DNA from: Flavobacterium azooxidireducens
GTDB taxonomy: Bacteria; Bacteroidota; Bacteroidia; Flavobacteriales; Flavobacteriaceae
Direction: 5' to 3'
NCBI RefSeq assembly: GCF_023195775.1
Contig: NZ_CP096205.1
Span: forward strand, 2,606,001 to 2,670,000
Length of the DNA: 64,000 bases
In this document: positions 1 through 10,237 of the stretch, piece by piece
How the letters are laid out: each line of letters opens with the position of its first letter
How positions within the stretch are numbered: the first letter of the stretch is position 1
Notes under the pieces: generated by a model
Told to the model about the DNA's origin: nothing
Databases searched by the model: none
Seen by the model: the letters and a program-made list of their open reading frames with translations, nothing else
Translations under genes and position numbers: made by a program

Positions 1-3000
1 ATCACAAATAGGCATGATGTCATTAATTTCGATTATGGGTTTGTTGTAAAGTGTTAAATCCAATTCTACAATTTGAAAACAGGTATTTGGAGAATCAATC
101 CTGATATAGATAATTTTATTTCCGGTTAAAAGTTCAAAGTTGGTTGTATTTGCAATTTCGTCTGAAGTAATTTGATTTTCAGCACCATTTAGTGAATGAT
201 AATAATGGAAAACATTTCCGTTAGAAGCAATTAATTCAGAGTTATAACTTGTTAAATCAATTATTTCAACACCATCATTTAAATCATCACAAATAGATTC
301 AGTATAATCATTGGCATTTAAAGTATTGATTAAATTTATTGAAACGGCTAACCTAGTTGTACTCTCACAACCATTGAGCGTCTGTGTGGCAAAATAAGTG
401 GTGTTGTCAATCAACAAAGTAGAATCAGGAAGTGGTGTTGTGCTTGTATTGCTTCCATACCAAAGAATGTCTGTGCCGTTTACACCTATTGTTTGTAAAG
501 TGGCGTTTTCGGTAGAGCAAAAATTTTGGTTTGTTGAACCAGTTATTGGTGCGGTATTGTTGATGACGACCGCTATTTCTATTCTATCACTTTCACAGCT
601 GTTGATTGTTTGAGAAGCATAATAGTTGGTTGCGTTTTGTAAAGGAGTATTGTTAGCTAAGATATTTCCATTTAATTGGCTGTCATACCAAGTGATATTT
701 TGTCCAGTAATTAAAATGTCATTTAAAGTAGCATTTTCTTGGATGCAAAAGGTTTGTTGATTATTTCCTGAAGGAAGTGCTACCTGGCTAATAACAATAT
801 TTTGAATTTGAGTGCTAGTATTTCCGTTTCCGTCATCATAGTTCCAAGTAATACTGTAATTTCCTGAATTTGAAAAATCTAGTGAAGAAGTTGTTGTAGC
901 GATAATAGTTCCCGAGCAATTGTCATTTGCTGTAGGAAAGTTTGTAATTACGGTATTGCAATCACCGTTTATGACTGGTAAATTAGAAAGATTTGGTAAT
1001 GGAGCTAGAGTATCTCCAACAATAACATCAATGGTTATTGTATTATCACAATCTCCAGTACCAGTAATTTCACAACTATATTGACCGCTATGACTTGAAT
1101 TTACATTCGTTATGATTGGATTTTGTAACGTAGAGGTAAACCCATTTGGACCATTCCAAAGGTAATTAGTACCACCTGTTGCGTTAAGTTCGAGGTTGCT
1201 TCCAATACAAGTTGGAGTGTTGCTAGTTGCATTTGTAGTTGATTGACAGTCTCTAAATTTAGCTAAATATATGTCAAATAAATTATCTATATTTGGTTGA
1301 TGTGCTCCTGATGTAGCTATTCCAGAGTTACTGTAGGTCATACCAAACAAATAAATATCACTATTGAGGTCTAATTTAATCAATGCGGACTGTTCATTAC
1401 TATTGCCACCATAATATGTACCCCAAATTCTTTGTCCAAATGAATTTAACTTCATAATATAAGATTTACGAGTATTATTTGTTGTTGTTAAATATGCATC
1501 AGGTGTTGTTATACCATTATTTACTCTTGTATGACCTGAAAAATATACTTCATCACTATTATTTGTGTCTATTGATACTACAAGATCAAAAAAATAACTT
1601 CCCCAATTTTTTTGTTGTGTAGCAACATTGAAACTAACAATATAACCTCTTTCAAGATTTGAAAGAGTTGAGCCTGGTTCTAGCGATTCTGGATAGGTGT
1701 CAATAAATGTATCTGAAGATGCAATTCCAGTTGATGATGGTGTTCTTCCACCAAAATATAAATTATCATCTTTCAATTTGCAGGTAACCATATAGCTCTT
1801 ATCGCACAAATAGGTTCCCCAAACTCTTTGTCCAGACAATGTGAATTTTACAATCATATTACTGTTGTTCAATGGGTTTGTTGTTTGATAAGAATTTGGA
1901 GTAGCAATATTCTCATTACTTCTACTGTTGCCACAGACATACAAAAAACCATCATTTGAAACGAAAACACCTATGAAATAATCGCTAAGTGAACCACCAT
2001 AAAATGTTCCCCAAATTCTGTTGCCATTTGTGTCAAATTTAGCAATGAAACCATCATATAAATTAGTACTTGAAGTAGAATTGTTTGATGTTTGATGTGC
2101 ACCAGGAGTAGCAAAAACATCTGTGCTTGAGGTAGATCCAGCTATATAGATGGAATTAGTATCATCAATATATATAGATGATCTTGATTTTTCCTCATTA
2201 CCATTCCCTCCATAATAAGTAGCCCATTCTCTTATACCAAAATCATTTAGTTTAGCTAAAATTAAATCATGATAAGCATTTTTTGTTGGCTGGAAGGAGC
2301 CTGCGGTGGCTACATTTGAATTATACAATTCGTTACATAAAAAATATAAATTGTTATTTGAATCTACTTCTATAGTTGGTAGAGAAGAATTAAAAATACC
2401 GTTGTCAATTAAAAAATATGTGCCCCATAAACGGTTTCCATATGTATCAAATTTTGTAAAAAATAGATTTGAATTTCCTATTAGAGAAGATAAATGAGTC
2501 CCAGCTGTAGCAATGTTGTTAGAACTCATAGTAGCACCGGAGATATAAACATCATTATCTTTGTTAATAGTAATGTCTCCCAAAAAATCATCACCTGCAC
2601 CACCATAATAAGTTCCCCATAACCTTATCGGAACAGGGTCTATAATTATTGTTTTGTCACTTGTTTCAAAACTTGAATTAAATCCAAATGTATTTTTTCC
2701 TATTTGTTTATAATTTACAGATATTTCTTCTTTCTGACTGTGGTTTTCTTTCCAACTTAATGGAATTGTCTCTTCCATTTGTCCAAATCGAACATTGAAT
2801 CTAATTTTATTATCAATTAGTTTAGTTTTGGTTCCATTAAATTTCATATTTATATCTGAAATTTTCCCGCCAGGTTTGATTATAAAATTGTATTCAACAG
2901 GTTTTTCTTTATCATTAGGAATAAAAAAGATTACATCAATGTTATTGTATATATTTTCATACTTAATCGATTGATATTTATGAATTTTAGTTATTCCATT

Positions 3001-3417
3001 TTTTTGAGAGGAATTAGTATAATAGTTATCATAATCGGAAGATTTTCCTGTAGCAACTATTTTAGTAATCGGGTTGGAATTTAAAAAATCAACATCTACA
3101 CGATGAAAAATATATTTACTATCATTTTTATATTTATTAAAATTATCTAATTCAAAACCTGTTACAGGAGTAAAATTAGATTTTTCTTTTTTTGCAGCAA
3201 CTTTCTCAACCTCATAAACATCATACGAAAATCCATTTTCTCTCAATTGAACATTCAAACCATTTGTATTTAAAAGATACTTTACAGCTAGATTAGGTCT
3301 TCCTTTTTGATCAACAATTTGTCCTTTGTTTTCAATAAAACCTATTGAAGAAGATTTATTTTGGCCTAAAACAAAACTTGAAACTAATAATAGAATGGTA
3401 TAAATTAATACTTTCAT
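1..3417 (-). CDS. Large secreted SBBP-repeat (seven-bladed propeller) and Ig-like protein, 3' part outside window
   Basis: The reading frame is open from the ATG at 3415-3417 to the window edge, giving 1139 residues without the C-terminus. It begins with a signal peptide (MKVLIYTILLLVSSFVLG). Next comes an N-terminal domain of the kind that precedes SBBP repeats (it contains FIENKGQIVD). Seven WGTYYGG-like motifs then recur about every 200 bp between about 2630 and 1400, which fits a seven-bladed beta-propeller. The rest is repeated Ig-like/PKD-like segments with Cys pairs. In Flavobacteriaceae such proteins usually end in a type IX secretion (gliding-motility) sorting domain, but that part is not visible here. 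It is probably a cell-surface or secreted adhesin; the ligand is unknown. A TATATTTG -7 box lies on the minus strand at 3441-3448. Confidence 0.85.
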   Translation of the reverse strand, partial: MKVLIYTILLLVSSFVLGQNKSSSIGFIENKGQIVDQKGRPNLAVKYLLNTNGLNVQLRENGFSYDVYEVEKVAAKKEKSNFTPVTGFELDNFNKYKNDSKYIFHRVDVDFLNSNPITKIVATGKSSDYDNYYTNSSQKNGITKIHKYQSIKYENIYNNIDVIFFIPNDKEKPVEYNFIIKPGGKISDINMKFNGTKTKLIDNKIRFNVRFGQMEETIPLSWKENHSQKEEISVNYKQIGKNTFGFNSSFETSDKTIIIDPVPIRLWGTYYGGAGDDFLGDITINKDNDVYISGATMSSNNIATAGTHLSSLIGNSNLFFTKFDTYGNRLWGTYFLIDNGIFNSSLPTIEVDSNNNLYFLCNELYNSNVATAGSFQPTKNAYHDLILAKLNDFGIREWATYYGGNGNEEKSRSSIYIDDTNSIYIAGSTSSTDVFATPGAHQTSNNSTSSTNLYDGFIAKFDTNGNRIWGTFYGGSLSDYFIGVFVSNDGFLYVCGNSRSNENIATPNSYQTTNPLNNSNMIVKFTLSGQRVWGTYLCDKSYMVTCKLKDDNLYFGGRTPSSTGIASSDTFIDTYPESLEPGSTLSNLERGYIVSFNVATQQKNWGSYFFDLVVSIDTNNSDEVYFSGHTRVNNGITTPDAYLTTTNNTRKSYIMKLNSFGQRIWGTYYGGNSNEQSALIKLDLNSDIYLFGMTYSNSGIATSGAHQPNIDNLFDIYLAKFRDCQSTTNATSNTPTCIGSNLELNATGGTNYLWNGPNGFTSTLQNPIITNVNSSHSGQYSCEITGTGDCDNTITIDVIVGDTLAPLPNLSNLPVINGDCNTVITNFPTANDNCSGTIIATTTSSLDFSNSGNYSITWNYDDGNGNTSTQIQNIVISQVALPSGNNQQTFCIQENATLNDILITGQNITWYDSQLNGNILANNTPLQNATNYYASQTINSCESDRIEIAVVINNTAPITGSTNQNFCSTENATLQTIGVNGTDILWYGSNTSTTPLPDSTLLIDNTTYFATQTLNGCESTTRLAVSINLINTLNANDYTESICDDLNDGVEIIDLTSYNSELIASNGNVFHYYHSLNGAENQITSDEIANTTNFELLTGNKIIYIRIDSPNTCFQIVELDLTLYNKPIIEINDIMPICD

Positions 3418-3440
3418 TAGAAAAAAAATAGAAATAATTA

Positions 3441-3448
3441 CAAATATA
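3441..3448 (-). promoter_or_regulatory. Bacteroidota -7 box of the SBBP protein
   Basis: On the minus strand this reads TATATTTG, matching TAnnTTTG, 23 bases before the ATG at 3417. No clear TTG -33 element is visible. Confidence 0.45.
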
Positions 3449-3498
3449 CTTATTTTCTTATTAAAGAAACGTTATGAAAACTATATGTAAAAAAAATC

Positions 3499-3506
3499 TA
3501 TTTTTG
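3499..3506 (+). promoter_or_regulatory. Bacteroidota -7 box of the radical SAM gene
   Basis: TATTTTTG matches TAnnTTTG and ends 14 bases before the TTG start at 3521. This predicts a leader of only about 8 bases, and the position supports the TTG start. No TTG -33 element is seen. Confidence 0.5.
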
Positions 3507-3520
3507 TAAAAAAATCCCTT

Positions 3521-5716
3521 TTGAAAAACCTGCTCCTCATCACACCGCCTTTCACCCAACTGAATACACCGTATCCGGCCACAGCTTATTTGAAAGGTTT
3601 TTTAAACACCAAAAACATTTCCTCCTTTCAAATGGATTTAGGTATCGAGGTGATTTTAGAAATTTTTTCAAAAAAAGGATTGGAAAAAGTGTTTCAGCTC
3701 TCAAGCTTGAAGTTTCAAATTGATGAGAATTGTCAAAGGATTTATGCTTTACAAAATGATTATATTCAAACAATCGATGCAGTAATTTCTTTTCTTCAAG
3801 GAAAAAATCCAACCCTAGCACGTCAAATTTGTTCCGGGAATTTTCTACCCGAAGCTTTTCGTTTTGAGCAGTTGGATGATATGGAATATGCCTTCGGAAC
3901 AATGGGAATGCAAGACAAAGCTAAACATTTAGCTACCTTATACCTCGAAGATTTATCCGATTATATTGTGGCTTGTGTTGATGAAAATTTCGGTTTCAGT
4001 CGTTATGCCGAACGTTTAGGAAGAAGTGCCAATTCCTTTGACGAGTTATACCATCAATTAAATCAAAAACCAACGTATATTGATGAAATTACACTTTCCA
4101 TTTTAAATCAAAAATTGATTGAAGTTCAACCTAAATTGGTATGTCTTTCAGTACCTTTTCCCGGCAATTTATACAGTGCTTTTCGATGTGCTCAATTTAT
4201 TAAAACCAATTTCCCCAACATAAAAACATCGATGGGAGGCGGATTCCCCAACACAGAATTAAGAGATTTAAAGGATAAACGCGTCTTTGATTTTTTCGAT
4301 TTTATTACCTTGGATGATGGGGAATTACCAATAGAGCTTTTACATCGCTCAGTTTGTCATTCCGAAGAAGGAATCTCTTCCATCCAATACAAAAGAACTT
4401 TCCTACTCGAAAACAACGAAGTCGTTTACAAAAACAATTCAACCCAACAAGACTACAAACAGTCCGATGTCGGCACACCCGATTATTCCGATTTGCAATT
4501 AGACAACTATATTTCCGTAATCGAAATTGCCAATCCAATGCACAGTTTATGGAGCGATGGTCGTTGGAACAAACTTACAATGGCTCACGGTTGCTATTGG
4601 GGAAAATGTACATTTTGCGATATTTCACTCGATTATATTAAATTGTATGAACCCATTGCTGCCAAATTACTGGTAGATCGAATAGAAGAACTCATTACTC
4701 AAACCGGCGAAAACGGATTCCATTTTGTGGACGAAGCGGCTCCTCCGGCTTTGATGCGTGAAGTAGCATTGGAAATTCTCCGAAGGAAATTAACCGTAAG
4801 TTGGTGGACCAATATTCGTTTTGAAAAAAGCTTTTCCGCAGATTTGTGTCAATTATTAAAAGCATCAGGTTGTATTGCAGTTTCCGGTGGATTGGAAGTG
4901 GCTTCCGATCGATTATTAGAACTCATCAAAAAAGGAGTAACAGTAGAACAAGTGGCTCAAGTAACCCGAAATTTCACCGAATCCGGTATTATGGTGCACG
5001 CTTATTTGATGTATGGATATCCAACGCAAACGATTCAAGAAACGGTGGATAGCCTCGAAATGGTGCGACAATTGTTTGAATTAGGCGTTTTACAATCCGG
5101 TTTTTGGCATCAATTCGCGATGACGGCTCACAGTCCGGTTGGAATGTTTCCCGAAGAGTTTGGCGTTATTCCACAACAAAACGAAGTTACTTTTGCCAAC
5201 AACGATATTCAGTTTACAGACAAAACCGGAATTAATCATGACAAATTCAGTTTCGGATTAAAGAAATCACTCTTTAATTATATGCACGGAATTTGTTTTG
5301 ATTATGAGTTGCAAGAATGGTTCGACTTTAAAATTCCAAAAACAAAAATCGCTCCTGATTATATTATTTCTTGTTTGGAAAAAGAAGAAAATTTCAACAC
5401 TAAACCAACTTCAAAAATTGTTTGGATAGGAGGAAAGCCATCCGCTGAAAAATTTACAAAATCAAAAAAAGGACAATCGTGGGAAATGATGAAATTGACT
5501 TTTCATACCAAAATTGAAACAGTTGAAATTTCATTAGAAAAAGAAAAAGCAATTTGGTTGATGGAAATTCTCGAAAAAATTTCAATCTCTAATTCTAAAA
5601 CTTTTACTTTTTCACATTTAAAAGAAGATTTTGTAACTCATTTTGAAGATTTCGAATTATTTTGGTATAGTAAAACTATTAAACCTCTTCGAAATGCCGG
5701 TTTATTAGTTTTATGA
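3521..5716 (+). CDS. B12-binding-domain-type radical SAM protein
   Basis: 731 residues. The N-terminal half (MKNLLLITPP at the start; the VPFPGNLYSAFRCAQFI and MGGGFPN region at about 210-245) resembles the cobalamin-binding fold of B12-dependent radical SAM enzymes. A radical SAM core follows. Its cluster motif GCYWGKCTFCD has Cys358, Cys363 and Cys366, so the spacing is CX4CX2C rather than CX3CX2C. Later motifs GLEVASDRLLELIKKG and MYGYPTQT fit the SAM-binding barrel. The start is TTG, chosen because the conserved beta-strand MKNLLLITPP begins there and a -7 box sits just upstream; the first internal ATG would remove it. It stands alone in its operon. The substrate is unknown; a methyltransferase or a cyclisation/rearrangement role are both possible. 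Confidence 0.85.
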   Translation: MKNLLLITPPFTQLNTPYPATAYLKGFLNTKNISSFQMDLGIEVILEIFSKKGLEKVFQLSSLKFQIDENCQRIYALQNDYIQTIDAVISFLQGKNPTLARQICSGNFLPEAFRFEQLDDMEYAFGTMGMQDKAKHLATLYLEDLSDYIVACVDENFGFSRYAERLGRSANSFDELYHQLNQKPTYIDEITLSILNQKLIEVQPKLVCLSVPFPGNLYSAFRCAQFIKTNFPNIKTSMGGGFPNTELRDLKDKRVFDFFDFITLDDGELPIELLHRSVCHSEEGISSIQYKRTFLLENNEVVYKNNSTQQDYKQSDVGTPDYSDLQLDNYISVIEIANPMHSLWSDGRWNKLTMAHGCYWGKCTFCDISLDYIKLYEPIAAKLLVDRIEELITQTGENGFHFVDEAAPPALMREVALEILRRKLTVSWWTNIRFEKSFSADLCQLLKASGCIAVSGGLEVASDRLLELIKKGVTVEQVAQVTRNFTESGIMVHAYLMYGYPTQTIQETVDSLEMVRQLFELGVLQSGFWHQFAMTAHSPVGMFPEEFGVIPQQNEVTFANNDIQFTDKTGINHDKFSFGLKKSLFNYMHGICFDYELQEWFDFKIPKTKIAPDYIISCLEKEENFNTKPTSKIVWIGGKPSAEKFTKSKKGQSWEMMKLTFHTKIETVEISLEKEKAIWLMEILEKISISNSKTFTFSHLKEDFVTHFEDFELFWYSKTIKPLRNAGLLVL

Positions 5717-5839
5717 GTTATAATCTTAATGAACCTTAATTTCTTAATAGTTTAAAGAAAGTAAATGTTTAATTTTTGTTCTTGACTATACTAAATTAGC
5801 GAAATTCTCAACATTATCCTTTACGAAAACGTTATAAAT

Positions 5840-5868
5840 GTGTATTTTTACCTCATTCAAAAATACAC
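5840..5868 (+). promoter_or_regulatory. Perfect inverted repeat just before the carboxylase operon start
   Basis: Two perfect 10-base arms, GTGTATTTTT (5840-5849) and AAAAATACAC (5859-5868), are separated by 9 bases and end two bases before the ATG at 5871. It could be an operator or an mRNA hairpin that covers the start codon. There is no T-run beyond it, so it is not a typical terminator. Confidence 0.5.
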
Positions 5869-5870
5869 GT

Positions 5871-6356
5871 ATGAATCAAAAATTCAGACTTTCGGTCAAT
5901 CAAAGTGAAACCTTTGAAAAAACAGAACAAGATCTTTCTCAATTAGATGCGATAGTTACATCATCTTCAGAATTTCACATTCTCCACAATCACAAGCCAT
6001 TTTCTGCAACAATTACAGAATCCGATTTTCTTAAAAAGACTTATACTGTCGAAGTTAATCAGAATTCTTACACAATCGAAATAGCCAATGAATTAGACAT
6101 TTTGATTAAAGAAATGGGGTTCGAAGTAGGTAAAACCAAACAAATCAATGCCATTAAAGCTCCTATGCCGGGATTAATTTTAGAAATAAACGTTTTGGTT
6201 GGTCAAGAAGTGAAGCAAGGGGATAATTTACTCATTTTAGAAGCGATGAAAATGGAAAATAGTTTTTCATCGCCACGAGATGGAATTATCAAATCGATTG
6301 CTGTTGCTAAAGGTGATGCGGTGGATAAAGGACAATTGCTGATTGAGTTTGAATAG
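5871..6356 (+). CDS. Biotin carboxyl carrier protein of acyl-CoA carboxylase
   Basis: 161 residues from the ATG at 5871. The C-terminal 80 residues form a biotinyl domain with the EAMKMEN motif. The biotinylated lysine is about residue 127, 34 residues before the C-terminus, as is usual for biotin carriers, and is preceded by APMPGLI. The N-terminal part is less conserved and may dock to the carboxylase. It carries CO2 between the next two gene products. An in-frame ATG at 5838 would add 11 residues (MCIFTSFKNTR), but it overlaps the inverted repeat, so I prefer 5871. It is first in a three-gene operon, 51 bp before the biotin carboxylase gene. Confidence 0.9.
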   Translation: MNQKFRLSVNQSETFEKTEQDLSQLDAIVTSSSEFHILHNHKPFSATITESDFLKKTYTVEVNQNSYTIEIANELDILIKEMGFEVGKTKQINAIKAPMPGLILEINVLVGQEVKQGDNLLILEAMKMENSFSSPRDGIIKSIAVAKGDAVDKGQLLIEFE

Positions 6357-6407
6357 AGTCATATTAATAGTATCTAGCTTCAGCTGGATGGAAAAATTAG
6401 TAAAATA

Positions 6408-7862
6408 ATGATAAAAAAAATAACAAAAATACTAGTTGCCAATCGGGGAGAAATTGCCATTCGAGTAATGAAAACCGCTCAAAAAATGGGGATAAAAACA
6501 GTTGCAGTATATTCCACTATTGATAGAAATGCTCCACATGTAAAATTTGCTGATGAAGCAGTTTGGATTGGCGAATCACCTTCCAATCAATCGTATTTAT
6601 TGGGAAGTAAAATCATCGAAGTTGCCAAATCATTAGGTGTTGATGCAATTCATCCCGGATACGGATTTTTAAGTGAAAATGCTGCTTTTGCTGAAGAAGC
6701 AGAAAAAAATAACATCATTTTTATCGGACCAAAATCAAAAGCCATTCACATCATGGGAAGCAAATTAGCCGCAAAAGAAGCGGTGAAAGCCTATGATATT
6801 CCGATGGTTCCCGGTTATGATAAAGCAATTACCGATGTTGGAAAAGCAAAAGAAGTAGCCGCAAAAATTGGTTTCCCAATTTTAATCAAAGCTTCTGCCG
6901 GAGGTGGAGGAAAAGGAATGCGAGTAGTTGAAAAAGAAGCCGATTTTGAATCGCAAATGAATCGAGCTATCAGCGAAGCTACCTCTGCTTTTGGTGATGG
7001 TTCTGTATTTATTGAAAAATATGTAGCCTCGCCTCGTCATATCGAAATTCAAATTATGGCCGATGCTCACGGAAATATTTTGTATTTATTTGAAAGAGAA
7101 TGTAGCATTCAACGTCGTCATCAAAAAGTAGTGGAAGAAGCTCCTTCAGTTGTGTTGACACCGGAATTGCGAAAAAAAATGGGAGAAGCAGCTGTTTTAG
7201 TAGCCAAATCATGCGATTATCTTGGAGCCGGAACAGTTGAATTTTTGTTAGATGAAAATCATAATTTTTACTTTCTGGAAATGAATACTCGTTTGCAGGT
7301 GGAGCATCCGGTAACGGAATTAATTACAGGAGTTGATTTGGTCGAAATGCAAATTCGTGTTGCTAGAGGTGAAGTTTTATCAATCAAACAGGAAGATTTG
7401 CAGATAAAAGGTCATGCACTGGAATTGAGAGTGTATGCAGAAGATACTTTGAATGATTTTTTACCTAGTGTTGGACACTTAGAAGAATATGAATTGCCTG
7501 AAGGCGAAGGAATTCGTGTGGATAATGGCTATGAACAAGGAATGGATGTTCCAATTTATTATGATCCTATGTTAGCCAAATTAATTACCTACGGAGAAAC
7601 ACGTTCAGAAGCCATTCAAAAAATGATTTATGCGATAGATAATTATAAAGTGCATGGAGTTCAAACCACTTTACCTTTTGGAAAATTAGTTTGTGAACAT
7701 GAAGCATTCCGTTCCGGAAATTTTGATACTCATTTTGTCAAAAATTATTATGATACTGATAAATTGAATGAACAACATAGTAAAGAAGCTGAAATTGCCG
7801 CTCTAATTGCCTTAAAACAATACCTTGAAGACCAAAAAATTGTTCGTTTACCAATTCAATAA
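6408..7862 (+). CDS. Biotin carboxylase subunit of acyl-CoA (propionyl/acetyl-CoA) carboxylase
   Basis: 484 residues, the usual length for a separate biotin carboxylase. It shows the N-terminal [15 protein letters not shown] motif, the glycine-rich ATP-grasp loop [14 protein letters not shown], and the catalytic [14 protein letters not shown] segment. It carboxylates the biotin of the upstream carrier using ATP and bicarbonate. It lies 2 bp before the carboxyltransferase gene, so the two are clearly co-transcribed. An AccC role in fatty-acid synthesis is possible. The PccB-like partner and the separate carrier favour propionyl-CoA carboxylase in odd-chain or branched amino-acid catabolism; the substrate is inferred. 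Confidence 0.92.
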   Translation: MIKKITKILVANRGEIAIRVMKTAQKMGIKTVAVYSTIDRNAPHVKFADEAVWIGESPSNQSYLLGSKIIEVAKSLGVDAIHPGYGFLSENAAFAEEAEKNNIIFIGPKSKAIHIMGSKLAAKEAVKAYDIPMVPGYDKAITDVGKAKEVAAKIGFPILIKASAGGGGKGMRVVEKEADFESQMNRAISEATSAFGDGSVFIEKYVASPRHIEIQIMADAHGNILYLFERECSIQRRHQKVVEEAPSVVLTPELRKKMGEAAVLVAKSCDYLGAGTVEFLLDENHNFYFLEMNTRLQVEHPVTELITGVDLVEMQIRVARGEVLSIKQEDLQIKGHALELRVYAEDTLNDFLPSVGHLEEYELPEGEGIRVDNGYEQGMDVPIYYDPMLAKLITYGETRSEAIQKMIYAIDNYKVHGVQTTLPFGKLVCEHEAFRSGNFDTHFVKNYYDTDKLNEQHSKEAEIAALIALKQYLEDQKIVRLPIQ

Positions 7863-7864
7863 GC

Positions 7865-9406
7865 ATGGAAAATAAGATAAAAGGATTACAAGATAAATTA
7901 GCAGAAGCCCAATTAGGTGGCGGAAAAAAGAGAATTGAAACACAACATGCTAAGAAAAAATTAACCGCTCGTGAACGGGTAAATTATTTAATGGACGAAG
8001 GTTCTTTTGAAGAAATTGATGCGTTAGTCACACACCGAACCACCGATTTCGGTATGGAAAACGAACAGTATTATGGAGATGGAGTAATCACCGGTTATGG
8101 TACTGTTAACGGAAGATTAGTATTTGTTTTTGCACAAGATTTTACTGTTTTTGGTGGTGCTTTATCTGAAACACATGCCGAAAAAATATGCAAAGTAATG
8201 GACATGGCACTCAAAACAGGAGCACCAATGATTGGGTTGAATGATTCCGGTGGAGCGAGAATTCAAGAAGGAGTTCGTTCGCTTGGTGGTTATGCCGATA
8301 TCTTTTTTCGTAATGTAAAATCGAGTGGAATCATCCCGCAGATTTCAGCGATTATGGGACCATGTGCCGGTGGAGCTGTTTATTCTCCTGCAATGACTGA
8401 TTTTACAATGATGGTAGAAAACACCAGTTATATGTTTGTTACAGGTCCGAATGTTGTGAAAACTGTAACCAATGAAACCGTTACATCCGAAGAATTAGGC
8501 GGAGCAAGTACACATTCAACTAAATCAGGAGTAGCTCACACCACTTCAGCCAATGATATAGAATGTTTGGAAGATGTGAAAAAATTATTGAGTTATTTAC
8601 CACAAAGCAATAAAGAAAAAACGCCTAAAATTCCATTTGTTTTGAATGATGAAATTCGGGAACAATTGATGAATGTTATTCCGGATAATCCAAACAAGCC
8701 GTATGATATGCACGAAGTTATTCAAGGAATAATTGACGAAGATTCTTTCTTTGAAATTCATAAAAATTATGCCGAAAATATCATTGTTGGTTTTGCTCGT
8801 TTGGGAGGAAGAAGTATTGGAATTGTTGCTAATCAGCCGCTATATTTAGCAGGAGTTTTAGATGTAAACAGTTCCGTAAAAGCGGCTCGATTTACACGTT
8901 TTTGCGATTGCTTTAATATTCCATTATTGGTTTTGGTTGATGTTCCCGGATTTTTACCCGGAACCGATCAAGAATGGACAGGAATCATTCGTCACGGAGC
9001 AAAATTATTATACGCTTTAAGCGAAGCAACAGTTCCAAGAGTAACCGTGATTACTCGTAAAGCATACGGTGGTGCGTATGATGTAATGAATTCCAAACAC
9101 ATCGGAGCCGATATGAATTTTGCTTGGCCAACCGCCGAAATTGCCGTAATGGGAGCAAAAGGAGCCAGTGAAATTATCTTTAAAAAAGAAATTGCCGAAG
9201 CTAAAGATCCGGCGGCAAAATTGATTGAAAAAGAATCAGAATATGCTGAAAAATTTGCTACTCCTTATCGTGCAGCTCAACGCGGTTTTATTGATGAAGT
9301 AATTTTGCCGAACGAAACACGTAAAAAATTACTCAAAGCCTTTAGCATGCTCGAACACAAAGAAGTAGAATTGCCAAAACGTAAACATGGTAATATTCCC
9401 TTGTAG
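7865..9406 (+). CDS. Carboxyltransferase subunit of acyl-CoA carboxylase (propionyl-CoA carboxylase beta type)
   Basis: 513 residues, matching the PccB/methylmalonyl-CoA decarboxylase-alpha family. The N-terminus shows [21 protein letters not shown]. The acyl-CoA binding half has [19 protein letters not shown] and [16 protein letters not shown]. The C-terminal half has [20 protein letters not shown] and the oxyanion loop segment [14 protein letters not shown]. It transfers the carboxyl group from biotin to the acyl-CoA, probably propionyl-CoA, giving methylmalonyl-CoA in the cytoplasm. It is the last gene of the operon and is followed by a strong hairpin terminator. No methylmalonyl-CoA mutase or epimerase gene is next to it in this window. 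Confidence 0.92.
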   Translation: MENKIKGLQDKLAEAQLGGGKKRIETQHAKKKLTARERVNYLMDEGSFEEIDALVTHRTTDFGMENEQYYGDGVITGYGTVNGRLVFVFAQDFTVFGGALSETHAEKICKVMDMALKTGAPMIGLNDSGGARIQEGVRSLGGYADIFFRNVKSSGIIPQISAIMGPCAGGAVYSPAMTDFTMMVENTSYMFVTGPNVVKTVTNETVTSEELGGASTHSTKSGVAHTTSANDIECLEDVKKLLSYLPQSNKEKTPKIPFVLNDEIREQLMNVIPDNPNKPYDMHEVIQGIIDEDSFFEIHKNYAENIIVGFARLGGRSIGIVANQPLYLAGVLDVNSSVKAARFTRFCDCFNIPLLVLVDVPGFLPGTDQEWTGIIRHGAKLLYALSEATVPRVTVITRKAYGGAYDVMNSKHIGADMNFAWPTAEIAVMGAKGASEIIFKKEIAEAKDPAAKLIEKESEYAEKFATPYRAAQRGFIDEVILPNETRKKLLKAFSMLEHKEVELPKRKHGNIPL

Positions 9407-9426
9407 AAAATTGAAATAAAATTTTT

Positions 9427-9465
9427 AAAAAGTCAGGAAGATTTATTTTCTTCCTGACTTTTTTT
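9427..9465. terminator. Hairpin terminator shared by convergent genes
   Basis: A 12-base stem (AAAGTCAGGAAG at 9429-9440 pairing with CTTCCTGACTTT at 9450-9461) is followed by a T-run on the plus strand and preceded by A residues, so it can act in both directions. It lies between the carboxylase operon and the DUF465 gene. Confidence 0.85.
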
Positions 9466-9700
9466 AGTTTTTTTGGAGATAAGCATAAATTTCATCTTTT
9501 AAAAAAACACGATCTTTTCTTTTGTGGGTTAATTCATCATCGTTAAGTGGAATTTCACCTTTTTCAATTTCAAAAATTTCATTATCTAGAGAATGATAAG
9601 AAGCTAATAAAACCTGAAACTCTACATTGTGATGATATAAATCTTTAATTTTTTCTGAATATTCAGGAAATTCTTGAAGTATAGGATGTTTGCTAATCAT
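9464..9700 (-). CDS. YdcH/DUF465 family small protein
   Basis: 78 residues, all predicted alpha-helical and highly charged, with FPEYSEKIKDL near the N-terminus and RVFLKDEIYAYL near the C-terminus. These are hallmarks of the DUF465 (YdcH) family of short coiled-coil proteins. The molecular role of the family is not established. The stop codon overlaps the end of the shared terminator. It is a monocistronic gene with 95 bp of non-coding DNA on its 5' side. Confidence 0.8.
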   Translation of the reverse strand: MISKHPILQEFPEYSEKIKDLYHHNVEFQVLLASYHSLDNEIFEIEKGEIPLNDDELTHKRKDRVFLKDEIYAYLQKN

Positions 9701-9795
9701 GAGTAAAGATTGTTTAGTTAATAAATCATACCTCTAAATTACTCACTAAAAAGCAACTATTTAATGACATTTGTCAGTTCATAAAAAAAGAGGAA

Positions 9796-10233
9796 TTAAT
9801 TTTCCTCTTCTTTTTTCTTCTTCTTTTTTGATTTTTTGTTTCCTTTAGCATCTTCAGAAAGTTTAGTAAATTTTTCTATTTGATCTGGCCTTAAAATGCT
9901 TTTAGTTTTTTCATCAAACGTTTTTCTTAGTTCTTCAAATTTTGTTTTTTTATCTTCAGGATTAATCAGAATAGCATTCGCTTTCTCGCTTTCTGCAATG
10001 TTTTCTAAAAGATAACTTTTAACGGCAGCTTCTTGAAAACTATCTAGCGAAAGTTCTTCTTTTAAGTATTTCATCGTTTCTATTACCGGATCTTTTTTTT
10101 CTCTTTGTGGATCTCCTTTGCTATATCTCGACATATCATTTAGGCCTCCACTGCGGTTCATTCCTCTATTCATTTGAGCAGTAGAAGGCAAAATAAATCC
10201 GATTAGGAATAGTATTAAAATAATTTTTTTCAT
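9796..10233 (-). CDS. Small secreted protein with lysine-rich tail, unknown function
   Basis: 145 residues with a clear signal peptide (MKKIILILFLIGFILPSTAQ), so it is probably periplasmic. The middle is helical, with the segment YLKEELSLDSFQEAAVKSYL and a later ILRPDQIEKFTKL. This pattern resembles Spy/CpxP-like helical periplasmic proteins, but the similarity is weak and I would not assign the family. The C-terminus is a run of lysines ending in EEEN. It lies 4 bp downstream of rimO on the same strand, so it is likely co-transcribed. Confidence 0.7.
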   Translation of the reverse strand: MKKIILILFLIGFILPSTAQMNRGMNRSGGLNDMSRYSKGDPQREKKDPVIETMKYLKEELSLDSFQEAAVKSYLLENIAESEKANAILINPEDKKTKFEELRKTFDEKTKSILRPDQIEKFTKLSEDAKGNKKSKKKKKKEEEN

Positions 10234-10237
10234 AATT

